64,000 nucleotides of DNA from Deinococcus sp. KSM4-11 (GTDB lineage: Bacteria > Deinococcota > Deinococci > Deinococcales > Deinococcaceae). Location: positions 1 to 64,000 of the forward strand of contig NZ_SSNX01000006.1 in assembly GCF_004801415.1 (NCBI RefSeq), read 5' to 3'. The position numbers and the translations under genes are program-made. A model generated the notes under the pieces. That model was not told the DNA's origin, made no database searches, and saw only the letters and a program-made list of their open reading frames with translations. Shown in pieces: positions 44,505-53,008 of the stretch; position 1 is the first letter of the stretch, and each line of letters starts with the position of its first letter.

Positions 44505-44959
44505 GGTTGTGTTGCCTTAACTGATCTCACGGCAGACTGAGGGCAGGGGTAGTCTGAGTCTCGAACCACCCCTGCCGCGACCGTTAGCCACGTCTGGAAC
44601 GCTTGATTTTGGTTGCTTCTTCGGATCGTTGCGGGAACGCTGGCCCGGGCATGACGGTGGAGGTTGGTGATCCGGGCATGCAAGCGCAGGAATTCCTGCG
44701 CTCGTTTTCTCCTTTTGAAGCCCTGCTGGCTTCACTCATGACGTCGTGTAGAGCGATGTTCTTGCTCGATGACGTTGTTGCACCGGGCCGTGGAGATCAC
44801 CTGCTGGTGGTCGACGTCAGCCAAGCTCGGGACCTCCCGGATCGCGGCTCCGTAACTCCTGAGCTGATCCGTATGAATGACCTCTGGGACGTCGTACTCA
44901 ACCAGTAGCCGGGTCAGAAAGGTCTTCGCAGCTTCTGTGTCCCGATGTTGCTGAAGGAG
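44505..44959 (-). mobile_element. IS6 family 1-related remnant (copy D), truncated and decayed
   Basis: The end GGTTGTGTTGCCTTAACTGA is intact. Inside, the minus strand encodes the last half of a family 1-like transposase (TRLLVEYDVPEVIHTDQLRSYGAAIREVP, ARCNNVIEQEHRSTR) with an in-frame TGA after TRRHE and no proper stop. It is cut at 44959 by copy H of family 2. It is a diverged third sequence type, about 80 percent like copies A-C by eye. Confidence 0.75.
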
Positions 44960-45770
44960 GGTTGTGGCAAGTTGTCGCCTTCAGGGAGGCCAAGAAACGT
45001 TAAGGACGCAGGCGGCCTGACCTTCAGGCCGCCTGGTGCACCACTTCGCGCCAGAGATGGAACGCCTGTTTCTGGTGCTGACGACGGTGATGAGCGGGAA
45101 CGGTGCAGCGGGCCGGGTGGTGGAGATTCGTGATGCGGGCGTGCAGGTCAAGGAATCCTTGAGCTCGATGTCGTGATCTGAAACCGCGCTGCTGGCGCTC
45201 TTGTCGGCGTGTGGGCCGATGGGAGTGCTCTACGAGGTGATTGCAGCGCGCCGTCGACACGACCTGGACGTGCTCCACGGCGTGGAGCACGGGAAGTTTG
45301 CGCGGGGCCGCACCATACCTCCACAGCTTGTCGGTGTGCAGGGAGACAGGGACGCCGTGCTGGCCCAGCAGCCTGCTGAAGAAGGCTGTGGCCGCCTCCG
45401 TGTCCGGTGACGCTGCAAGAACACGTCCAGGACAATGCCGTGCGCATCGACGGCTCGCCATAGCCAGTGTGTGACCCCACCGACCTCCACACGCCTAAAC
45501 GTCGAGATGCCACCGTGAACCCCGCCGGGGTTCGCGGTGGCGCAGTCCCTGGGCAAACAGATCACTGAACTTGATGCACCACGTGCGAATGGATTCGCGG
45601 GTGACGGCAATGCCGCGCTCCAGTAAGAGTTCCTCGACGTCCCGATAGCTCAACGTGAATCGGTGGTCAAGCCAGATGGCGTACCCGATGACCTCAAGCG
45701 GGAACCGGTAGCCGGGAAGCTTCTGCCTGCTCAACACCGTGCCAACCTACCAAAACAACTTGCCACAACC
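44960..45770 (-). mobile_element. IS6-type element, family 2 copy H, 811 bp, degenerate
   Basis: The ends are GGTTGTGGCAAGTTGTCGCC and the inverse AACTTGCCACAACC. The flanks TGAAGGAG and CTGACCTT do not match. It inserted into or recombined with copy D. Its internal hairpin is the only one with broken pairing (CCACCGTGAACCCC on the + strand against GGGGTTCGCGGTGG). Confidence 0.88.
45024..45737 (-). pseudogene. IS6-family transposase, frameshifted (copy H)
   Basis: The N-terminal frame (MLSRQKLPGYRFPLEVIGYA) ends after RREPRRGSRWHLDV. The middle part in a second frame reads VEVGGVTHWLWRAVDAHGIVLDVFLQRHR. The C-terminal frame reads DTEAATAFFSRLLGQHGVPVSLHTDKLWRYGA to VVHQAA. Two small indels, near 45500 and 45410, are enough to explain the breaks. 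The copy depends on another transposase if it moves at all. Confidence 0.82.
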
Positions 45771-45867
45771 CTGACCTTCTGATGGGCACAGCGCTTGTGG
45801 TCGCTGAAATGTCGTCGTGCCCATCGGTGAAGCGTTCGGATCACCTGACGACGGCCTAAACTGTGGT

Positions 45868-45902
45868 GGAGCCGGTATCTGCACATACCGGCTCCATTTT
45901 TG
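45868..45902 (+). terminator. Rho-independent terminator
   Basis: GGAGCCGGTAT pairs with ATACCGGCTCC across a 6-base loop and is followed by ATTTTTG. This is a textbook + strand terminator, yet no + strand gene now ends here. It is about 100 bases from IS6 copy H, so the gene it served was probably removed by the IS. Confidence 0.75.
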
Positions 45903-46021
45903 TCGTCTCAGAGGACATCAGCGCGGAATCGTCGGAGGCCTAAACGACGTGCTATCGATTGAACTTGGCCGCACACCAAGCCCAAGGAAAGTGCGGTCTT
46001 CGCGCGAATGTCGTCCTGGAA

Positions 46022-46768
46022 TCACGCCTGACGTTTAAGGAGTGGGCGGCGGTCTCCCGCGGTGCCGGCCGCCCTGAACTCACTGGGCGTCAGGCCAGCC
46101 ACCTTCTGGAACTGGCGGGCAAACGCGCTGTGGTCGGCGTACCCGCACGCGGTAGCAATCTCGCCGACATCCAAGTTCGTGGTGAGCAGGAGGGTGGACG
46201 CACCGCCCATACGCGTCTTCATGAGCAGTTGTTTGGGCGTCAGGCCGAACAGGCGCTGGATGGTGCGGGAGAACTGATCCTCGGAAAGGCCGGCGCTGGT
46301 GGCCAGGGTGCGCACGCGCAGGGGCTCAGCATACCGCTGCTGGATTGTATCCAACGCCTCAGCCAGGCGGGGGTACCGGGCGCCCGGATCGCGAGTCACC
46401 GGGAGCACCTGTGAGATCCCGCACAGGCCGATCACAGAACCACACGGGCCTAGAAGGGGGAGCTTCGTGGTCAGGCACCAGCCCGTCTGTCCCCCGGGGC
46501 GCAGGTACAGTTCCAGCTGTCCGGTGAGGGCCACGCCGGTGCGAATGACCTGCTCATCCTGCGCCGTGTAGTACGGCCGTCCGAAGACCTGCGTGGCCGT
46601 CTGTCCGAGGACGTCACGTTTGTCCCGGCGTCCGCTGAGGCGCAGCAGGGTACTGTTCACGCTTACGTACCGCAGGGCCGTGTCCTTGACGTAAAACATG
46701 GTGTCTGCCGCGTGGTCGAGCAACGCTTCCACCAGCGCAATTGGCAGCCCATCGGGGAGCCTCGTCAT
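46022..46768 (-). CDS. PAS-AraC family transcriptional regulator
   Basis: The 248-residue product starts MTRLPDGLPIALVEALLDHA. Residues about 15-125 form a PAS domain (DTMFYVKDTALRYVSVNSTLLRLSGRRDKRDVLGQ, TGWCLTTKLPLLGPCGSVIGLCGISQ). The C-terminal 100 residues are an AraC double HTH (LRVRTLATSAGLSEDQFSRTIQRLFGLTPKQLL, DVGEIATACGYADHSAFARQFQKVAGLTPSEFR). It is divergent from the large catabolic operon that starts 126 bases away, so it is the likely activator, with the PAS domain sensing the substrate or an intermediate. Confidence 0.9.
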   Translation of the reverse strand: MTRLPDGLPIALVEALLDHAADTMFYVKDTALRYVSVNSTLLRLSGRRDKRDVLGQTATQVFGRPYYTAQDEQVIRTGVALTGQLELYLRPGGQTGWCLTTKLPLLGPCGSVIGLCGISQVLPVTRDPGARYPRLAEALDTIQQRYAEPLRVRTLATSAGLSEDQFSRTIQRLFGLTPKQLLMKTRMGGASTLLLTTNLDVGEIATACGYADHSAFARQFQKVAGLTPSEFRAAGTAGDRRPLLKRQA

Positions 46769-46894
46769 CCTGAGAGCGTACCGCCGGGCTCCAGCGTTAT
46801 GCCGAAATCCGCATCACGTCAGGGTGAATGCTCAAGACTTCAGCGACGCAACTCCCGAGAATTAGGGCTGTTTCGCCACCTCAAGGAGATACCA
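46769..46894. promoter_or_regulatory. Divergent control region between araC-type gene and catabolic operon
   Basis: The 126-base gap must hold both promoters and the AraC binding sites. AAGGAGAT precedes GTG 46895. I see no long inverted repeat. TTATGCCGAAATCCGCAT near 46800 and TCAGGGTGAATGCTCAAG near 46820 are unremarkable. Confidence 0.4.
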
Positions 46895-48310
46895 GTGAGC
46901 CAGCCTGCTGTGAGTGCCGCCCTCGCCTCGTTCGCCGCGCATCCCCCCGAAGTTCCCCAGACCGCCCTGGAGGACACCCAGCGCAGCATTCTGGACGGCC
47001 TCGGCTGCCTGCTGGCCGGATCGGTCACGCCCCAGGCGCGCATGGTTCAGCAGGTGGTGCACAGTCTGGGCCACAGTGACGAGGCGACCGTCTTCAGTGC
47101 AGGCCGGGCGAGCGCTGCCGGCGCCGCACTCGCCAACGGCGTGGCGACCCACACGCTGGAACTGGACGACATCCACAAGGGCTCGACCATTCACGCGGCG
47201 GCCCCGGTCATCCCGGCGGCGCTCGCCGTGGCCGAGCGTGAGCGGGCGAGCGGCGCGGCCTTCATCCGGGCCGTGGCCCTGGGGTACGAGGCGGCCCTGC
47301 GGGTCGGGGAGGCTGTCAATCCCAGCCACTACCGCTACTGGCACCCCACCGGCACGGCCGCCACCTTTGGTGCGGCGGTGGCGGCCGGCGCCCTGCTGGG
47401 TCTGGACGAGCGTCAGATGCTCGACGCGTTGGGCAGCGCGGGCACACAGGCGGCGGGGCTGTGGGAATTCAATGCCAGCGGGGCCATGAGCAAGACCCTG
47501 CATCCCGGCAAGGCCGCCATGAACGGCGTTCTGTCTGCCGACCTGGCCCGTCTGGGATTCTCGGGCGCGCCCGCCATCCTCGAGGGATCACGCGGGTTCT
47601 TCCAGGCCACCGCTGCCGAGAGTGACCCCAGTCGCGTGACCGACCGGTTGGGTGAGGTGTGGAAGGTCAGCGAGAACGGATACAAGCTGTACTCCTGCTG
47701 CGGACACACCCATACAGCCATCGACGCCGCCCTGGACTTACGTGCCTCGCGCCACTGGGACGCGGGCCAGGTGCTCGCGACCATCCGGGAGATCCGCCTG
47801 GAGACGTACGGGCCAGGCTGGGCCATCGTGAGCGAGCCGAATCCCACCACCCCGTACCAGGCGAAATTCAGTCTGGCCTACGTGGTCTGCGTCGCCCTGC
47901 TGGAAGGAGCGGTGGGGCTGGAGCAGTTCGCCCCCGAGCGCTTCGGCCCGGCGGGCGTCCTGGAGCCCGGCGCGGCAGCGCTGTTGAAACGCGTTCAGAC
48001 CACTGTCTCGTCCGAATTGACGGCGCGGTATCCGGCCGCGTGGCCCAACCGCCTGGAGGTGGAACTCACCAGTGGCGAGGTGCTCCGCGTGGGCGGGGAC
48101 TTTCCTCGGGGGAACGCGGAGAACCCGGTGAGCACCGAGCTGTTGGAGGCGAAATTTCTGAACCTGGTCGGTGCCCAGGTGAGCAGTGGCGCCGCCGAGT
48201 CCGCTCTGGAGCTGATCCGGCAGCTGGACGCCATTCCTGACATGAGGGTCGCCTGCCTGGCGCTGAACGACCTGATCTCGACTGAGAACCATCGCGAGGA
48301 GCGGGCATGA
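46895..48310 (+). CDS. MmgE/PrpD family protein
   Basis: GTG 46895 has AAGGAGAT upstream. The longer open frame would run back over the divergent promoter and is rejected. The 471-residue product shows PrpD hallmarks: LDGLGCLLAGS, ANGVATHTLELDDIHKGSTIHAAAPVIPAALA, HPTGTAATFGAAVAAGALLGL, SKTLHPGKAAMNGVLSADLA and YKLYSCCGHTHTAIDAALDL. The superfamily contains 2-methylcitrate dehydratase, cis-aconitate decarboxylase and iminodisuccinate epimerase, all acting on di- or tricarboxylates. It is the first gene of the operon and its ATGA overlaps the next gene. Confidence 0.92.
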   Translation: MSQPAVSAALASFAAHPPEVPQTALEDTQRSILDGLGCLLAGSVTPQARMVQQVVHSLGHSDEATVFSAGRASAAGAALANGVATHTLELDDIHKGSTIHAAAPVIPAALAVAERERASGAAFIRAVALGYEAALRVGEAVNPSHYRYWHPTGTAATFGAAVAAGALLGLDERQMLDALGSAGTQAAGLWEFNASGAMSKTLHPGKAAMNGVLSADLARLGFSGAPAILEGSRGFFQATAAESDPSRVTDRLGEVWKVSENGYKLYSCCGHTHTAIDAALDLRASRHWDAGQVLATIREIRLETYGPGWAIVSEPNPTTPYQAKFSLAYVVCVALLEGAVGLEQFAPERFGPAGVLEPGAAALLKRVQTTVSSELTARYPAAWPNRLEVELTSGEVLRVGGDFPRGNAENPVSTELLEAKFLNLVGAQVSSGAAESALELIRQLDAIPDMRVACLALNDLISTENHREERA

Positions 48311-48858
48311 GTGAACCGGTATCCAGTTTCCAGAACGCGGGTGGCCGCTGGTCTGCGGGCGTTTATCAGGCCCTGAAAGCAGGTGGCATCGAGCTGGTGC
48401 CGTTCGTTCCAGACGGTGGGTTGCGCGGCCTGATTGAGCACTGTCAGGCCGACCCGGACATGCAGGCCATCACGCTCAGCACAGAAGAAGAGGGAATTGC
48501 CCTGGCAGCGGGAGCCTGGCTGGGCGGCAAGCGCAGCGTCATGCTCATGCAGTCGAGCGGCGTGGGCAACACGGTCAACATGCTCTCGCTGCTGAAGACC
48601 GGGCAGTTCCCGCTGTTGATGCTGGTGACCATGCGAGGCGAATGGGGGGAGTTCAACCCCTGGCAGGTGCCGATGGGGCAGGCCACGCCGAAAGTCCTGG
48701 AGGCCATGGGCGTCCTGGTTCAGCGCTGCACCGAACCGGACGAGCTTCCCGGCACCGTAGAGGCTGCGCTGCGGCTGGCGTACAGCACCTACAGTCCGGT
48801 GGCCGTGCTGATTTCACAGCAGCTGCTGGGTTCCAAGGCCTTTGGAGTTCAGCCATGA
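48307..48858 (+). CDS. TPP-dependent decarboxylase, PYR-domain subunit (sulfopyruvate decarboxylase alpha-like)
   Basis: The 183-residue product contains VYQALKAGGIELVPFVPDGGLRGLIEHC, LSTEEEGIALAAGAWLGGKRSVMLMQSSGVGNTVNML (catalytic Glu that protonates the TPP pyrimidine) and LVTMRGEWGEFNPWQVPMGQATPKVLEAMG. This matches the ComD half of sulfopyruvate/phosphonopyruvate decarboxylases. It needs the next gene, which carries the diphosphate-binding domain. Known family substrates are 2-oxo acids with an acidic group at C3, giving an aldehyde that the aldehyde dehydrogenase in this operon could oxidise. Confidence 0.88.
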   Translation: MSEPVSSFQNAGGRWSAGVYQALKAGGIELVPFVPDGGLRGLIEHCQADPDMQAITLSTEEEGIALAAGAWLGGKRSVMLMQSSGVGNTVNMLSLLKTGQFPLLMLVTMRGEWGEFNPWQVPMGQATPKVLEAMGVLVQRCTEPDELPGTVEAALRLAYSTYSPVAVLISQQLLGSKAFGVQP

Positions 48859-49442
48859 GCGCCCTGCAGCGGCGGGAGGTGATGGGACAGCTTCTGCGGG
48901 AGCGGGGAGACCTGCTGGTCGTCACGGGCCTGGGAGCCTCAGCGTGGGATCTGGCGTCCATCTCGGACAGCGCGCTGGATTTCCCGCTGTGGGGGGCCAT
49001 GGGAGGCGCGGCGGCCTTTGGACTCGGGCTGGCCCTGGCGCAGCTCCATCGCCGCGTGGTCGTGTTCACCGGTGACGGTGAGATGCTCATGGCCCTCGGC
49101 TCGTTATCCACGATTGCGGCGGTGCACCCGGCGAACCTGAGCCTCGTGGTGCTGGACAACGAGCGGTACGGAGAGACGGGATCCCAGCGTACCCATACCG
49201 CGGCCGGCGTTGACCTGGCGGGTGTGGCCCTGGCCTGCGGGTTTCCGAAGGCCGTCATCGTCCGCGGGATGGAACAGGTGGATGACCTGCGCACGGATCT
49301 CCACGAACACCATGGCCCTCTGTGTGCGGTGGTGAAGGTGGCTCTCACCCCGGATCCCATGACGCTGCCGCCCAGGGACGCCACCTATCTGAAGAACCGT
49401 ATGCGGACGGCCCTGCTGGGAGCCAGGGCCGTGCTGGAATGA
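48855..49442 (+). CDS. TPP-dependent decarboxylase, PP-domain subunit (sulfopyruvate decarboxylase beta-like)
   Basis: The start at ATG 48855 overlaps the previous stop (ATGA). The 195-residue product has WGAMGGAAAFGLGLALAQLHRRVVVFTGDGEMLMALGSLSTIAAV. GDG with the downstream Asn in VVLDNERYGETGSQRTHT forms the Mg-TPP binding motif. It is the ComE-like partner of the preceding protein. The split into two adjacent coupled genes is normal for archaeal and many bacterial sulfopyruvate decarboxylases. Confidence 0.88.
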   Translation: MSALQRREVMGQLLRERGDLLVVTGLGASAWDLASISDSALDFPLWGAMGGAAAFGLGLALAQLHRRVVVFTGDGEMLMALGSLSTIAAVHPANLSLVVLDNERYGETGSQRTHTAAGVDLAGVALACGFPKAVIVRGMEQVDDLRTDLHEHHGPLCAVVKVALTPDPMTLPPRDATYLKNRMRTALLGARAVLE

Positions 49443-50215
49443 GCCGCCTGGTAGATCTCAACGCCGATGTGGGCGAATCCTTCGGGGCGTGGTCGCTGGG
49501 CGATGACGCGCGGCTGGTGGCGCTGCTGACCAGCGTGAACGTGGCCTGCGGCTTCCACGCGGGCGATCCACTGACCATCCAGCGCACGCTTGGACTGGCG
49601 CGCGACCACGACCTGGGGATCGGGGCGCACCCGGGCTTCCCGGATCTGCAGGGGTTCGGGCGACGGGTTCTGGAGGCCACGCCCGAACAGGTGTACGCGG
49701 ACGTGCTCTACCAGATATCGGCTGTGTCCGGCATGGCGCGGACGGCAGGGGTGGCACTCCGACACGTGAAGGCCCACGGGGCGCTCTCCACCCGTGCCTG
49801 GACGCACGCCCCAACCGCCGTGGCGATCGCCCAGGCCGTCCGGGATTACGACCGCGCGCTCCCACTGGTCGTGCTTCCCGCCACACTGCTCGAAACCGAG
49901 GCGCGCGCCCTGGGCGTCCCAGTGGTTCTGGAGACCTTTCCCGAACGGGCGTACCTGCGCGACGGCCGCCTCGCGCCGCGCGCGCTGGCAGGATCCAGTA
50001 TCCATGACCCGCACGAAGCGGCCCGACGCGCCGTGATGCTCGTCACCGAGGGGCGCATCGAGGCCATCGACGGCGGCTATTTCGAGTGCCGCACCGACAC
50101 CCTGTGCATCCATGGGGACAACCCGAACGCCGTGGAGATCGCCCGCGCCGTCCGGGCCGCCCTGGAGGCCAGCGGCGTCACGATCGCGCCTTTCAGCGTC
50201 CCGGAGACCGCATGA
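49439..50215 (+). CDS. pxpA: 5-oxoprolinase subunit A-like protein (LamB/YcsF family)
   Basis: ATG 49439 overlaps the previous stop. The 258-residue product has LNADVGESFGAWSLGDDARLVALLTSVNVACGFHAGDPLTIQRTL, GIGAHPGFPDLQGFGRR, LRHVKAHGALSTRAW and DTLCIHGDNPNAVEIARAVR, the full LamB/YcsF signature. PxpA works with PxpB and PxpC to open 5-oxoproline to glutamate with ATP. Here PxpB and PxpC follow as one fused gene at 54492, four genes apart, which suggests that the complex opens a different lactam or cyclic acid of this pathway or removes a by-product. Confidence 0.9.
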   Translation: MSRLVDLNADVGESFGAWSLGDDARLVALLTSVNVACGFHAGDPLTIQRTLGLARDHDLGIGAHPGFPDLQGFGRRVLEATPEQVYADVLYQISAVSGMARTAGVALRHVKAHGALSTRAWTHAPTAVAIAQAVRDYDRALPLVVLPATLLETEARALGVPVVLETFPERAYLRDGRLAPRALAGSSIHDPHEAARRAVMLVTEGRIEAIDGGYFECRTDTLCIHGDNPNAVEIARAVRAALEASGVTIAPFSVPETA

Positions 50216-51363
50216 CCCTGAACAGTTTTCCTGAACTGCGCGAGCCGGTACGTGACCTGTGTGCCCGATTCGACACCGCCTACTGGCTGGCTGCCGAGAA
50301 GGCCGGCTACCCCGACGCCTTCGTCAAGGCTTTGACGGAGGCCGGATGGCTCGCGGCACTCATCCCCGAGGAGTACGGCGGCGCGGGCCTGGGACTGACC
50401 GAGGCGAGCGTCATCCTGGAGGAAATCAACCACTCGGGCGGGAATTCGGGCGCATGCCACGCGCAGATGTACATCATGGGGACACTGCTGCGCCACGGCT
50501 CGCCCGAGCAGAAAACGCAGTACCTGCCGCGCATCGCCAGCGGTGAGCTGCGGCTTCAGTCATTCGGCGTGACCGAACCAACCACCGGGTCGGACACGAC
50601 CAAGCTCAAGACCACGGCGACGAGAAAGAGCGGCACCTACGTGGTGAAGGGGCAGAAGGTCTGGACGTCGCGGCTCCAGCACTCGGACCTGCTGCTGTTG
50701 CTGGCCCGCACCACTCCCCTGTCCGAGGTGAAGCGCAAGACCGAGGGCCTCTCCACCTTCCTGATCGACCTGCGCACGATCGACGCCACGCGAATGACTG
50801 TGCGCCCCATCCAGAACATGGTGGGGCACGAGACCAACGAGGTGTTCTTCGACGACCTGGAGATCCCAGCCAGCAGCCTGATCGGCGAAGAGGGTCAGGG
50901 GTTCTGGTATGTGCTGGACGGCATGAACGCCGAGCGTATTCTGATCGCCGCCGAGTGTGTGGGGGACGGCTACTGGTTTACTGAGCGGGCCAGCGCCTAC
51001 GCCTCCGAGCGGGTGGTGTTTGATCGTCCCATCGGACAGAACCAGGGTGTGCAGTTCCCCATTGCCCGCGCCTACGTGAACGTGAGGGCCGCCGACCTGA
51101 TGCGCTTCGAGGCGGCCCGACGGTTTGATGCCGGGCAGCCCTGCGGCGCGGAGGCGAACATGGCCAAACTGCTCGCCGCCGACGCCTCCTGGGAGGCCGC
51201 CAACGCCTGCCTGCAGACCCACGGCGGCTTCGGGTTCGCTGCCGAGTACGACGTGGAGCGCAAGTTCCGGGAAACGCGGCTGTACCAGGTGGCCCCCATC
51301 AGCACAAACCTGATCCTGTCCTTCGTGGCAGAAAAGGTTCTTGGAATGCCGCGGTCCTACTGA
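50212..51363 (+). CDS. Acyl-CoA dehydrogenase family protein
   Basis: The 383-residue product has ACAD features: PEEYGGAGLGLTEASVILEEI, SFGVTEPTTGSDTTKLKTTATRKSGTYVVKGQKVWTS (FAD contact), FDDLEIPASSLIGEEGQGFWYVLDGMNAERILIAAECVG and HGGFGFAAEYDVERKFRETRLYQVAPISTN. At the place where short-chain enzymes carry the catalytic Glu (YEG), this protein has YQV. So it may use another base or belong to the subgroup with Gln at this place, which is common in acid-catabolism clusters. It would oxidise a CoA-linked acid made by the next gene product. Confidence 0.9.
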   Translation: MTLNSFPELREPVRDLCARFDTAYWLAAEKAGYPDAFVKALTEAGWLAALIPEEYGGAGLGLTEASVILEEINHSGGNSGACHAQMYIMGTLLRHGSPEQKTQYLPRIASGELRLQSFGVTEPTTGSDTTKLKTTATRKSGTYVVKGQKVWTSRLQHSDLLLLLARTTPLSEVKRKTEGLSTFLIDLRTIDATRMTVRPIQNMVGHETNEVFFDDLEIPASSLIGEEGQGFWYVLDGMNAERILIAAECVGDGYWFTERASAYASERVVFDRPIGQNQGVQFPIARAYVNVRAADLMRFEAARRFDAGQPCGAEANMAKLLAADASWEAANACLQTHGGFGFAAEYDVERKFRETRLYQVAPISTNLILSFVAEKVLGMPRSY

Positions 51364-52511
51364 TGCTGCCACTTGAAGGCGTAAAGGTCGTGGCGCTGGA
51401 GCAGGCGGTGTCCGCGCCGTTCTGCTCCCGGCAGCTGGCCGATCTGGGCGCGGACGTCATCAAGGTTGAGCGTCCCGGCGAGGGCGACCTGGCGCGCGGC
51501 TACGACGGCGCGCTGGGCGGCGTGTCGGCCTATTTCGCCTGGCTCAACCGCGGAAAGCGCAGTGTAGTGCTGGATCTCAAGGGGGACGCGGGTATCGCGG
51601 CGCTGGACGCCCTCCTCGCGGGCGCAGACGTGTTCGTCCACAACCTGGCCCCCGGCGCCGTGGAACGACTGGGATTTGCCTGGGAAGCGGTGCGAACGCG
51701 CTTCCCCAGCCTGATCTGGGTGTCGATCAGCGGCTACGGTCTGGATGGCCCGCAGGTGAACCGCAAGGCCTACGACATGCTCATCCAGGCCGAGGCAGGG
51801 GTGGTGGCGCTGACGGGAACACCTGAGCAGGCGGCGAAGGTGGGCATCTCGGTGGCGGACATTGCGGCGGGCCTGTACGCGCATAGCAGCGTGCTGGCGG
51901 CGCTCCTGAACCGGGCCCGGACCGGTCAGGGCGAGCGCATCGACATCTCCATGCTGGAGTGCCTGACCGAGTGGGTCACGCCGCCCATGTACGTCCAGAT
52001 GGGGCAGGGGCGTCCGCCCGTCCGCGCGGGCCTGCGCCACAACATGATCGTGCCGTATGGCGCGTACAGCTGCGCGGACGGACAGGTGATGTTCGCCGTG
52101 CAAAGCGAGCGCGAGTGGGCGCGGCTGTGCGAGGTGGTGCTGCGCCGTCCTGACCTGACGACCGACGAACGCTACCGCGGCAACGAACAGCGTCTCAGAC
52201 ACCGCGAAGTGCTGGAGGCAGAGATTGAGGCGGCCATCGCGTCCCTGACCCGCGCTGAGGTGCTCGCCCTGCTGGACACAGCCAGCATCGCCAACGCGGC
52301 GGTGAACACGGTGGCGGACGTGGTTCACCACGAGCAGCTCCAGGCCCGAGGCCGCTGGACGCAGGTGGACAGCCCCGTCGGAATGATTCCAGCGCTGCTC
52401 CCACCGCACAACCTCCTGGGCGTCACGCCGCGGATGGGCCGTGTGCCGGCGCTGGGAGAACACACGCAGGCCGTCCTGGCCGAACTCGGACTGAAGGAGG
52501 CTGACGAATGA
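51363..52511 (+). CDS. CaiB/BaiF class III CoA-transferase
   Basis: The 382-residue product starts MLPLEGVKVVALEQAVSAPFCSRQLADLGADVIKVERPGEGDLARGYDG. The catalytic Asp lies in NRKAYDMLIQAEAGVVALTGTPEQAAKVGISVADIAAG. The C-terminus has TVADVVHHEQLQARGRWTQVDSPVGMIPALLPP. Class III transferases move CoA between carboxylates such as oxalate, carnitine, itaconate or citramalate and form intertwined dimers. It starts on the last base of the preceding stop codon and should supply the CoA ester for the dehydrogenase and the MaoC hydratase. Confidence 0.92.
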   Translation: MLPLEGVKVVALEQAVSAPFCSRQLADLGADVIKVERPGEGDLARGYDGALGGVSAYFAWLNRGKRSVVLDLKGDAGIAALDALLAGADVFVHNLAPGAVERLGFAWEAVRTRFPSLIWVSISGYGLDGPQVNRKAYDMLIQAEAGVVALTGTPEQAAKVGISVADIAAGLYAHSSVLAALLNRARTGQGERIDISMLECLTEWVTPPMYVQMGQGRPPVRAGLRHNMIVPYGAYSCADGQVMFAVQSEREWARLCEVVLRRPDLTTDERYRGNEQRLRHREVLEAEIEAAIASLTRAEVLALLDTASIANAAVNTVADVVHHEQLQARGRWTQVDSPVGMIPALLPPHNLLGVTPRMGRVPALGEHTQAVLAELGLKEADE

Positions 52512-53008
52512 GTGCCCATGAAACCGGACGTTGCTATGAGGACTACGCGGTGGGAGAGGTGATCGAACACCCGCTGGGCCGCACGGTCACGCAGAACGAC
52601 AACATCTGGTTCACGCTGCTGACCAACAACACCAATCCCATCCACTTCGATGCGCATTACGCCGCACAGACCGAGTTCGGCCGCCCGCTGGTGAACAGCT
52701 GCCTGACCATCGCGCTGGTGACAGGCCTGTCGGTTGCAGACATGTCCCGCAACGCCGTGAATCTCGGCTGGGATGAGGTGCGCATTCCCCACCCCCTCTT
52801 CGAGGGCGACACCGTCTATGCCCAGAGCGAGGTGCTGGAGCTGCGCGAATCACGCTCGCGGCCCACGCAGGGCGTGATGGTCTTCCGCACCACCGGATAC
52901 AACCAGCATGGCCAGAGCGTGCTGGTGTTCCGGCGGACGGTTCTCGTCTACCGCCGGGGCCACGTACCGGCCCTCACCTCACGTCCGGTGCTGCAGGAGC
53001 CGTCATGA
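52508..53008 (+). CDS. MaoC-family dehydratase (mesaconyl-CoA hydratase-like)
   Basis: The 166-residue hot-dog-fold product reads RTVTQNDNIWFTLLTNNTNPIHFDAHYAAQTEFGRPLVNSCLTIALVTGLSVADMS then NLGWDEVRIPHPLFEGDTVYAQSEVLELRESRSRP. The active site is normally x-GD-x-NP-x-H. Here the Asp position is Asn (NNTNPIH), as I recall for the mesaconyl-CoA and related hydratase subgroup. With a CoA-transferase before it and a CitE-type lyase at the operon end, hydration of an unsaturated dicarboxyl-CoA is the likely step. Confidence 0.88.
   Translation: MSAHETGRCYEDYAVGEVIEHPLGRTVTQNDNIWFTLLTNNTNPIHFDAHYAAQTEFGRPLVNSCLTIALVTGLSVADMSRNAVNLGWDEVRIPHPLFEGDTVYAQSEVLELRESRSRPTQGVMVFRTTGYNQHGQSVLVFRRTVLVYRRGHVPALTSRPVLQEPS

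Noticed and set aside
49385..52463. Long antisense frames in the catabolic operon
   Set aside because: Each lies exactly opposite a gene with clear motifs and contains Arg/His/Gln-rich junk.
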